From the NCBI GenBank assembly GCA_024691325.1, contig JAILNR010000038.1:95663-159662 (forward strand): 64,000 nucleotides of DNA, read 5' to 3'. Positions 51,226 through 58,461 of this stretch are shown here, in pieces (position 1 is the first letter of the stretch; each line of letters begins with the position of its first letter). A model generated the notes under the pieces. It did no database searches. It was given only the letters and a program-made list of their open reading frames with translations, and was not told the DNA's origin. Source of the stretch: Saccharofermentans sp. GTDB taxonomy: Bacteria > Bacillota > Clostridia > Saccharofermentanales > Saccharofermentanaceae. The position numbers were made by a program, and so were the translations under genes.

Positions 51226-51474
51226 TTAAAGCTTGCTGCAGTACTCTGAGATAATAACCTCAAGAAGTTCGTCTCTGTCGATCCTCTTGATAACACCTCT
51301 TGCGCCCTTATAACTCGTGATATAAGTAGGATCACCGGAAATGAAATATCCAACCAACTGGTTAATCGGATTATATCCCTTCTCCTTAAGCGCATTGAGA
51401 ACATAAGTCATAAGTTCTCTTACATTAGCAGACTTATCGGCCGAAAAATTGAATTTGGTAGTCTCAGAATTCAA
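51226..51474 (-). CDS. IreB-family regulatory phosphoprotein
   Basis: 82 residues if begun at the TTG at 51474, which has GTGGGGG about 8 nt upstream; a GTG five codons earlier sits in that site. The core LMTYVLNALKEKGYNPINQLVGYFISGDPTYITSYKGARGVIKRIDRDELLE is the DUF965/IreB signature. In Enterococcus this protein is phosphorylated by the PASTA kinase IreK; here the N-terminal threonines (SETTKF) could be targets of the PrkC at 4488-6527. Confidence 0.9.
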   Translation of the reverse strand: MNSETTKFNFSADKSANVRELMTYVLNALKEKGYNPINQLVGYFISGDPTYITSYKGARGVIKRIDRDELLEVIISEYCSKL

Positions 51475-51550
51475 CTGTAATGCCCCCACTATTTTTACTT
51501 ATGATTCATTCTACCATAACACATAGAAAATAGTAAGGATAATTTAATCA

Positions 51551-52879
51551 TCACAAAAGACGGCACAAAAGGCCCGCGGAATAAGGTTCACAAGCCTCTA
51601 CTTCAACTATTGAGCCCACTTGAGGTCTGTTTACTTCCTCCACCTTGAACAAGCAATAAACATATTCGCGGGAATACCCTACACCATAGATTCCATCATT
51701 ATACTCATTGAAGTTCTCCACGAGGACTTCGAGTCTTTTCCCGGTAAGTGTTCCCGCATATTTAACTTCACGTTCATCAGATAATTTGCGGAGGCGGTCT
51801 GTCCTGACCTTCTTAACAGTACCGGAAACCTGCTTCATTGATGCCGCCTTTGTACCTTCTCTTACCGAGTACGGGAATACATGTACCTTATCAATACCGC
51901 ATTTATTGACAAACTCATAAGTCTGTTCAAATTCTTCATCTGTCTCACCCGGGAATCCGCAGATGATATCGGTAGTAAGCTTCATTCCAGAGAAAGCCTT
52001 TCTTAGAAGACCGACTTTATCAAGATATAAAGCTGTATCATATTTACGGTTCATCCTCTTAAGCACTGTATCCGACCCGCTTTGCAAAGACAGATGAAAA
52101 TGAGGACACATCTGCTTTATCCCTGACATTCCTTCAATAAACTCGTCCGTTAAGCTTGACGGTTCCAAGGAACCCAATCTTATGCGCTCTATGCCGCTCA
52201 CGGCTGCTATATCCTGAAGAACACCCAGGAACGACTCTATCCCCTCGCCCCTGTCAGATCCGTAAGAACACACCTCGATACCCGAGACAATAATCTCCTT
52301 GAAACCCAAAGATGCAAGATTACGCGCTTCCTCTGTTATGCTTTCCCGTGACCTTGAGGCAACACGTCCTCTCGCGAAAGGAATAATGCAGTATGTGCAA
52401 AAATTATTGCAGCCGTCTTCGATCTTCATGAACGCGCGGCTTCCCTCAGGTGAGATTATTGTTCCGAAGTCGTGGAAAACATCGCTTTTCGAAAGAGCGG
52501 GGCGCGCATGTAAAGACTTGTGTGTCAACACCTTCTTATCAGCAAGAAACTTCTCTACGCGTGTTACGATATCATTTTTATCACGGGTGCCGAGTACTAT
52601 ATCAGCATCAAGTTCCCCTGATGCCATCTCGGATGCGCAGCCCATGGCAACGATCAAAGCCTCAGGATTAAGCCTCGCGGCTCCCCGCAGGCGCTGCCTT
52701 GACTTACGGTCCGCTTCTCCTGTCACCGTACATGTGTTAACTATACAAATGTCGGCTTGTGACGGATCAACAACGATCTCATAACCGGAAGATATAAAAA
52801 GCTCGCGCGCCGCATCAGTCTCATACTGATTGACGCGGCACCCGAGCGTAGAAAACCAAACTTTACCCTTTGAAGACAT
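51551..52879 (-). CDS. mtaB: tRNA t6A37 methylthiotransferase
   Basis: 442 residues, a radical SAM enzyme making ms2t6A37. N-terminal cluster cysteines lie in LGCRVNQYETD, VNTCTVTG and MGCASE; the radical SAM CxxxCxxC is NNFCTYCIIPFARG; a TRAM domain closes the protein. The start ATG shares one base with the aspS stop (TAATG), so the two tRNA genes are coupled. Confidence 0.93.
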   Translation of the reverse strand: MSSKGKVWFSTLGCRVNQYETDAARELFISSGYEIVVDPSQADICIVNTCTVTGEADRKSRQRLRGAARLNPEALIVAMGCASEMASGELDADIVLGTRDKNDIVTRVEKFLADKKVLTHKSLHARPALSKSDVFHDFGTIISPEGSRAFMKIEDGCNNFCTYCIIPFARGRVASRSRESITEEARNLASLGFKEIIVSGIEVCSYGSDRGEGIESFLGVLQDIAAVSGIERIRLGSLEPSSLTDEFIEGMSGIKQMCPHFHLSLQSGSDTVLKRMNRKYDTALYLDKVGLLRKAFSGMKLTTDIICGFPGETDEEFEQTYEFVNKCGIDKVHVFPYSVREGTKAASMKQVSGTVKKVRTDRLRKLSDEREVKYAGTLTGKRLEVLVENFNEYNDGIYGVGYSREYVYCLFKVEEVNRPQVGSIVEVEACEPYSAGLLCRLL

Positions 52880-54627
52880 TACTGTCTGACCTTGATGTGA
52901 ACCTCACGAAGCTGCTGCTCAGTAACGTCTCCGGGAGCTCCGCAGAGAAGATCCTGTGCATTACCGTTCATAGGGAATGCGATAACCTCACGGATGGATT
53001 CCTCGTTCCTCAACAGCATGATCATACGGTCAACACCGGGAGCCATACCGGCATGCGGAGGTGCTCCGTAATGGAATGCATTATAGAGAGCTCCGAACTT
53101 AACCTCAAGCTCCTCTTCAGTATAGCCTGCGATATCAAAAGCCTTCTTCATGATCTCGATATCGTGGTTACGGACAGCACCGGAAGACAACTCGATACCG
53201 TTGCAAACGATATCATACTGGTAAGCAAGTATCTCCTCGGGCTTCTTGGTATTAAGAGCTTCAAGACCGCCCTGAGGCATGGAGAAAGGATTATGAGTAA
53301 AGATATACTTCTTTGTCTCCTTATCATACTCATACATAGGGAAGTCATTTACATAGCAGAAACGGTAAGCGTTCTTCTCAAGAAGATCAAGTCTTGAACC
53401 GAGTTCATTTCTGATCTTACCTGCATATTCATTAGCCTTAGCTTCAGTATCAGCGATAAAGAAGATCGTATCGCCCTGTGTAAGACCTGCAAGATCTCTG
53501 ATCTCGGTCTTCATATCATCAGGGATGAACTTATCGATAGGTCCCTTGTACGACATATCCTCAAGAACCTCAAGGTAACCTAAGCCGCCCATTCCGAGTT
53601 CATCCTGAGCAAACTTAAGCATCTTCTCATGCTGGCCCTTGGAAAGCTTGGCGTGTACATTGATGGCACGTACAGTCTTGCCGATAAAAGGCTTGAATGT
53701 GCAGCGTGAGAAAAACTCTGTAACGTCAATGATCCTCAGAGGGTTACGAAGATCGGGCTTATCTGAACCGAATTCGAGCATAGCCTGCTTATAAGAAATG
53801 ATAGGATAAGGTCCTTCAGTAACAACAGCACCTTCAGGAGCGAACTTCTTAAATGTGGCCGTAAGGACTTCCTCACCAACCTTAAATACATCTTCCTGTG
53901 TAGCAAAACTCATCTCGAAGTCGAGCTGATAGAATTCTCCGGGAGATCTGTCTGCTCTTGCATCCTCATCTCTGAAGCAGGGTGCGATCTGATAGTACTT
54001 GTCAAAACCGGACACCATCAAAAGCTGCTTAAACTGCTGGGGAGCCTGAGGCAGGGCATAGAACTTACCCTTATACTTTCTTGAAGGAACGATATAGTCT
54101 CTTGCACCCTCAGGTGAAGAAGCTGTAAGGATAGGAGTCTGGAACTCGACGAAGCCCATCTCCTCCATCTTTGATCTCAAATAAGAGATAACCTTGGAAC
54201 GGAAAAGGATATTATCCTTAACCTTCTTATTACGAAGATCCAAGTATCTGTACTTAAGTCTTACATCCTCCCTTATCTCCTTAGAAGTCTGAACTTCAAA
54301 GGGAAGCTGGGAATAAACCTTACCTAAGACATCTACCTTCTTGCAATCAAGCTCGATGGTACCTGTCTCGATCTTAGGGTTATATGTCTCTTCATCACGG
54401 TGGTCGATAAGACCTTCAACCGAGATACACTCCTCTTTTACAAGTCCGTCAAGAAGGCTTGTATCTCTCATTACCACCTGAAGCACACCATACTGATCGC
54501 GAAGATCAATAAAGGAAACTCCTCCGTGGTCTCTTATATTCTCAATCCAGCCGCAGGTTCTGACGGTAGAACCGACATCGCTCTCGGAAAGTTCGTTAAT
54601 ACACTTGTCCCTGTAGATGTTTGCCAT
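52879..54627 (-). CDS. aspS: Aspartyl-tRNA synthetase
   Basis: 582 residues from the ATG at 54627. Anticodon-binding OB domain at the N-terminus (TCGWIENIRDHGGVSFIDLRD), class II catalytic motifs (FVEFQTPILTASSPEGARDY, FRDEDARADRSPGEFYQLDFEMSF, and HAGMAPGVDRMIMLL), and the GAD insertion of the bacterial type between them. Charges tRNA-Asp, or also tRNA-Asn if nondiscriminating. Upstream promoter not located. mtaB follows. Confidence 0.95.
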   Translation of the reverse strand: MANIYRDKCINELSESDVGSTVRTCGWIENIRDHGGVSFIDLRDQYGVLQVVMRDTSLLDGLVKEECISVEGLIDHRDEETYNPKIETGTIELDCKKVDVLGKVYSQLPFEVQTSKEIREDVRLKYRYLDLRNKKVKDNILFRSKVISYLRSKMEEMGFVEFQTPILTASSPEGARDYIVPSRKYKGKFYALPQAPQQFKQLLMVSGFDKYYQIAPCFRDEDARADRSPGEFYQLDFEMSFATQEDVFKVGEEVLTATFKKFAPEGAVVTEGPYPIISYKQAMLEFGSDKPDLRNPLRIIDVTEFFSRCTFKPFIGKTVRAINVHAKLSKGQHEKMLKFAQDELGMGGLGYLEVLEDMSYKGPIDKFIPDDMKTEIRDLAGLTQGDTIFFIADTEAKANEYAGKIRNELGSRLDLLEKNAYRFCYVNDFPMYEYDKETKKYIFTHNPFSMPQGGLEALNTKKPEEILAYQYDIVCNGIELSSGAVRNHDIEIMKKAFDIAGYTEEELEVKFGALYNAFHYGAPPHAGMAPGVDRMIMLLRNEESIREVIAFPMNGNAQDLLCGAPGDVTEQQLREVHIKVRQ

Positions 54628-54684
54628 AGCAAATAACCCCATTTAAATAAAAATACCCGAAAATGTTATTACAATCCTCACGGG

Positions 54685-54714
54685 TTGTCAAACAACGCTT
54701 TATTTTATTATAAT
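54685..54714 (+). promoter_or_regulatory. Promoter placing the transcript start at the ATG
   Basis: TTGTCA (54685-54690), 18-nt spacer, perfect TATAAT (54709-54714). The -10 box ends 6 nt before the ATG at 54721, so transcription would begin at or next to the start codon. No ribosome binding site is visible. Confidence 0.6.
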
Positions 54715-54720
54715 AGCGCC

Positions 54721-55920
54721 ATGAAAAAGATAGGTTTCGTTATACCCTGGTACGGAGATAAGATTCCGGGCGGCGCAGAAGCCGAACTTCGCGGAATAGC
54801 CAAACATTTACAGGCATCCGGAGTACAGCTTGAGATATTAACAACGTGTGTAAAGGAATTCTCCTCAGACTGGTCGGTAAATTATCATAAAGCAGGACAA
54901 TCCGATGAAGGCGGTATTAAAGTAATCCGCTTCCCAGCAAGGAAAAGAGATACTGCTTTATTTGACAGTGTAAACATCAAGTTTATTAAGGGCATTCCCG
55001 TTACACCTGAAGAAGAGCAGACATTCATGACCGAGATGGTCAATTCACCTGCGCTTTACGATTACATCAAGGAACATAAGGATGATTACTCTTTATTCGT
55101 TCATATCCCTTATATGTTCGGTACGGCTTATTACGGTATAAAGGCTTGTCCCCAAAAATCCGTCCTCATCCCCTGCCTTCACGAAGAAGCTTATGCACAC
55201 ATAAGCCTTTGGAATGAGGTTTTCAGTAAACTTGCGGGAATGATCTACCTTTCAAGTCCGGAGATGAAGCTTGCTAACGAGCTTTATGATCTTAATGATG
55301 TCAGACAGGAAGTTCTGGGGGCCGGAGTTGATTCTGATTTTGATGCTGATGCTCAGCGATTCAGGGACAAGTTCAAGATTGACGACCCTTTCATCCTCTA
55401 TGCGGGACGTAAGGATACCGGAAAGAATGTGGATATTCTAATTAAGTACTTCAGGGAGTTTCGAAGACGCAACCCGTCGTATGACAAATTGAAGCTTATT
55501 CTTATCGGCGGCGGTACTATCGATATACCCGCAGACATCGCATCCGAAGTAATCGACTTAGGATTTGTTGACAGAGCTGACAAATATGATGCATGCGCAG
55601 CTTCCCTTTGCCTGTGTCAGCCTTCTACGCACGAGAGTTTCTCAATCGTTATTATGGAAAGCTGGCTTGCCCAGAGGCCGGTACTGGTACACGAAGGATG
55701 TGATGTTACGACAGCTTTCGCGAAGGAATCCAATTCAGGTCTTTACTTTAACGACTACTTTGACTTCGAAGGTGCGGTAAAGTTCTATCTTCAGAACCCC
55801 GAGACTGCCGCACAGATGGGAAAGACAGGCCGCGAATATGTACTTAACAGATTCACATGGGATGTAATTACAAGAAAATATACTGATTTCTTTATGGAGG
55901 TTTCAAATGACAAAGATTAA
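54721..55920 (+). CDS. GT4-family glycosyltransferase, apparently leaderless
   Basis: 399 residues from the ATG at 54721. A GT-B fold enzyme that would transfer a sugar from a nucleotide donor: N-terminal GFVIPWYGDKIPGGAEAELR, then the donor half with ILYAGRKDTGKN and the retaining-GT motif ESFSIVIMESW (EX7E). The acceptor is unknown. The ATG lies 7 nt after the -10 box with no SD, so the mRNA is probably leaderless. The HPr-like gene overlaps its 3' end by 14 nt. Confidence 0.85.
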   Translation: MKKIGFVIPWYGDKIPGGAEAELRGIAKHLQASGVQLEILTTCVKEFSSDWSVNYHKAGQSDEGGIKVIRFPARKRDTALFDSVNIKFIKGIPVTPEEEQTFMTEMVNSPALYDYIKEHKDDYSLFVHIPYMFGTAYYGIKACPQKSVLIPCLHEEAYAHISLWNEVFSKLAGMIYLSSPEMKLANELYDLNDVRQEVLGAGVDSDFDADAQRFRDKFKIDDPFILYAGRKDTGKNVDILIKYFREFRRRNPSYDKLKLILIGGGTIDIPADIASEVIDLGFVDRADKYDACAASLCLCQPSTHESFSIVIMESWLAQRPVLVHEGCDVTTAFAKESNSGLYFNDYFDFEGAVKFYLQNPETAAQMGKTGREYVLNRFTWDVITRKYTDFFMEVSNDKD

Positions 55921-56137
55921 TGTGAGACTCATGACTATAAATGATGTTAAGGATTTTGTAACAGCCGCTAACTTCTGCAGTTACGACATTGACCTTATCT
56001 CAGGAAGATACAATGTGGATGCAAAGAGCCTTATGGGTATTTTCAGCATCGTTCCTTCGGAGAAGCTGGAGTGTCAGATATTCTCAGATGACTGTGCTGA
56101 TTTTCTTAAGTCAATCGAGGCTTTCATCGTTGAATAA
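55907..56137 (+). CDS. HPr-like protein lacking the active-site histidine
   Basis: 76 residues, with GGAGG upstream of its ATG inside the glycosyltransferase gene. The second half, SGRYNVDAKSLMGIFSI, matches the HPr core, with the serine equivalent to Ser46 preserved. The GIHARPA loop with phosphoryl histidine 15 is replaced by TINDVKDFV, so it cannot pass on phosphate in the usual way. Such proteins may be regulators. It overlaps the glycosyltransferase, so the two are co-expressed. Confidence 0.75.
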   Translation: MTKINVRLMTINDVKDFVTAANFCSYDIDLISGRYNVDAKSLMGIFSIVPSEKLECQIFSDDCADFLKSIEAFIVE

Positions 56138-56138
56138 T

Positions 56139-56163
56139 AAAAGGCGCTGATGATCAGCGCCTT
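56139..56163. terminator. Bidirectional terminator between HPr-like gene and rnr
   Basis: A perfect 10-bp stem AAGGCGCTGA/TCAGCGCCTT. It overlaps the last codon(s) of rnr and serves both converging transcripts; the minus strand side ends TTTTATT. Confidence 0.8.
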
Positions 56164-58076
56164 CCTTTACGGTTTCTTTTTATCTTTCTTCTTCCGGGCT
56201 GACGCTTCTTGTCGGAATCTTTTATCTTACCGAAGGAACGCTCGAACCCTTCCTCAAATACAAAGTCAATCTTGTTGGCTTCGTCATCCACGCTTGCAAC
56301 AACAACGCGCACTTTCATACCGATCATCAGTTTAAGGCCCCCGCGTGCACCGACGGCACGGTACATCCTCTCATCAAAGATATAGTGATCGCTCATAGTT
56401 CTGAACGGGATAAAACCTTCGATGGTGCTCGGAAGCATAACAAACACGCCGGCCGGAATAATAGAAGTTATCTGGCCTTCATAGTGTTCACCTATGTGAT
56501 CTTTCATGTATTCACAGATCTTTATGGCATCTGATACACGCTCGGCATCTATGCTGTTGCGCTCCATCTCGGAACTGTGCTCGGATACACTTTGTACAAG
56601 GCCGGCGTAGTGTCTGACCTTATTCTCACCGTGAAGATAACTCTTGATTATGCGGTGAATATAAAGATCGGGATATCTTCTTATCGGACTTGTGAAGTGA
56701 CAATAAAACTGCGATGCAAGACCGAAGTGTCCCAGATTCTGTGAACTATAGCAAGCCTTGGCCATAGATCTTAAAAGAACCTGATCGAGCATGGGCTTAG
56801 CCGAATCGTCATTAATTGTATCCATGAACATTACCACATCCATCGGACTTACTTTTCCAGACAGTCTTCCGACAGCGCCAAAAGATCTTGCAACACGCGA
56901 GAACCTTGCAAGTTTGATGGGATCCGGATCCTCATGAATTCTGTAAACAAAAGGAGACTTCATCTTAGCGAACTTCTCAGCGACATACTCATTCGCACAG
57001 ATCATGAACTGTTCGATGATGCCGTTGGTAAACGTGATCTGATGGGGCATAACATCTACAGGTTTGCCGTTCTCATCGAGTATTACGTCAGTCTCCGGGA
57101 AATCAAAATTAATAGCTCCTCTTCCCGCCCTCATACGCCTTAATATCTCGGCAAGGCGCTTCATGCTAATAAGCATCGGAACTATCGCGCCATATTCTTC
57201 GTGATCCTTTTGACTCTCTTCTGTAAGAATCTTATAGCACTCGTTGTAGCTCATTCTCCTGTCAGACCTGATGACACTTTCATAGATATCACCATCATAG
57301 GTCTTGCCTGACGGATCGACATACATCTCAGCCGTCATAGTCAGTCTGTCCACATTGGGATTAAGACTGCAAAGGCCATTTGAAAGCTTAGGCGGAAGCA
57401 TCGGGATAACACGGTCAACAAGATATACAGATGTTCCTCTTAATCTGGCTTCATCATCTAATGCCGTATTCTCTTTAACATAATCTGAAACATCCGCTAT
57501 ATGAACAAACAGCCTGAAACAGCCGTTATCGAGCGTCTCTATGGATATGGCATCGTCAAGATCCTTGGCATCTTCACCGTCTATCGTGATGGTAAGAAGA
57601 TCACGCAGATCTTTCCTTCCCTTTTTGATCTCTGAATCGATCTTTGAAGGTTCCGGATTGACCGGAAGATCTTTTACTTCATCGATAACAGCATCGGGGA
57701 AAGTCGGAGACAGACCGAATGCGCGGAGCACGGACATCATTCTTACATCGCCGTTACCCATATCGCCGAGAACCTCAACGATCTTGCCTCTGAAGTCCTT
57801 AAACTGGTTCTCGGGATTTAATATCTCACAGACAACAGTCATCTTAAACGGAGCACCGTTAAGATTATTTCTGTCTATCTGAACCGGACCAAAGTTGGTT
57901 TCCTTAAAGGCTTTATCGGGTACTACGATACCGCCTTCCCCGTTAGGAAGGAGAACTCCCACGACCCTGTTCTTAACTTCCAAAGGTCCGCGGGGAGCCA
58001 GATCGGCATAATTCCTCGGCTCATCGTAGCTAAAGCTTTCAGCAGCCGCACGTCTTTTTTCCTGTCTGATATCCAT
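56154..58076 (-). CDS. rnr: Ribonuclease R
   Basis: 640 residues. A 3'-5' exoribonuclease for structured RNA. Cold-shock domains occupy the N-terminal part; the RNB catalytic domain shows TIDGEDAKDLDDAISIE (metal-binding aspartates), FVHIADVSDYV, and later IRRYPDLYIHR; an S1 domain (EHYEGQITSIIPAGVFV) and a very basic tail (RRKIKRNRKGRR) end it. Shorter than the E. coli form (813), as it lacks an N-terminal helix-turn-helix. The secG gene is upstream. The gene smpB often seen next to it is absent. Confidence 0.93.
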   Translation of the reverse strand: MDIRQEKRRAAAESFSYDEPRNYADLAPRGPLEVKNRVVGVLLPNGEGGIVVPDKAFKETNFGPVQIDRNNLNGAPFKMTVVCEILNPENQFKDFRGKIVEVLGDMGNGDVRMMSVLRAFGLSPTFPDAVIDEVKDLPVNPEPSKIDSEIKKGRKDLRDLLTITIDGEDAKDLDDAISIETLDNGCFRLFVHIADVSDYVKENTALDDEARLRGTSVYLVDRVIPMLPPKLSNGLCSLNPNVDRLTMTAEMYVDPSGKTYDGDIYESVIRSDRRMSYNECYKILTEESQKDHEEYGAIVPMLISMKRLAEILRRMRAGRGAINFDFPETDVILDENGKPVDVMPHQITFTNGIIEQFMICANEYVAEKFAKMKSPFVYRIHEDPDPIKLARFSRVARSFGAVGRLSGKVSPMDVVMFMDTINDDSAKPMLDQVLLRSMAKACYSSQNLGHFGLASQFYCHFTSPIRRYPDLYIHRIIKSYLHGENKVRHYAGLVQSVSEHSSEMERNSIDAERVSDAIKICEYMKDHIGEHYEGQITSIIPAGVFVMLPSTIEGFIPFRTMSDHYIFDERMYRAVGARGGLKLMIGMKVRVVVASVDDEANKIDFVFEEGFERSFGKIKDSDKKRQPGRRKIKRNRKGRR

Positions 58077-58095
58077 ACATCAAGTATAGCATAAT

Positions 58096-58124
58096 AAAAG
58101 GCCGCACCTCATGGCACGGCCTCA
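58096..58124 (-). terminator. Terminator between secG and rnr
   Basis: Stem AGGCCGTGCC/GGTGCGGCCT with a short loop and internal mismatch, followed by TTTTATT on the minus strand. Confidence 0.65.
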
Positions 58125-58147
58125 TCTTTGATCTTTAAATTCTAATA

Positions 58148-58399
58148 TCAAAAGCCCTTGGTAACTGCGAAGTAAAGAACTACTGAAACAAGAGCAAAAA
58201 GAACTGCAACTACCTTAGTAGCCTGCTTAAGTCTCTCCTCGAGCGTCTGACCCTTAGCCTTGCTGTAATATGAATCAGCAGAAGCACCGGTGATAGCTCC
58301 CATACCCTGATCGTTACCTTCCTGCGCAAGGAAAAGAACAACCATCGTTATTCCGAGAATGATATCAAGAACAGATAATAAAATATCAAGTGCGCTCAT
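58148..58399 (-). CDS. secG: Preprotein translocase subunit SecG
   Basis: 83 residues with two membrane helices (LLSVLDIILGITMVVLFLAQ and VVAVLFALVSVVLYFAV) separated by a glycine-rich loop (GNDQGMGAITGASADSYY). The canonical SecG loop and size are present. GGAGGC lies before the ATG, with a promoter upstream. Confidence 0.92.
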   Translation of the reverse strand: MSALDILLSVLDIILGITMVVLFLAQEGNDQGMGAITGASADSYYSKAKGQTLEERLKQATKVVAVLFALVSVVLYFAVTKGF

Positions 58400-58429
58400 T
58401 CTAAGCCTCCTAATGTTTTCAGCCGTAAG

Positions 58430-58458
58430 ATAATATCACAAGGAAATTTATTGTGCAA
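58430..58458 (-). promoter_or_regulatory. Promoter of secG
   Basis: TTGCAC (58453-58458) and TATTAT (58430-58435) with a 17-nt spacer on the minus strand. Confidence 0.65.
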
Positions 58459-58461
58459 ACC

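Noticed and set aside
54685..54720. Upstream TTG start for the glycosyltransferase
   Set aside because: The frame there is occupied by the -35 and -10 boxes, and the ATG at 54721 begins the typical GT4 N-terminus.
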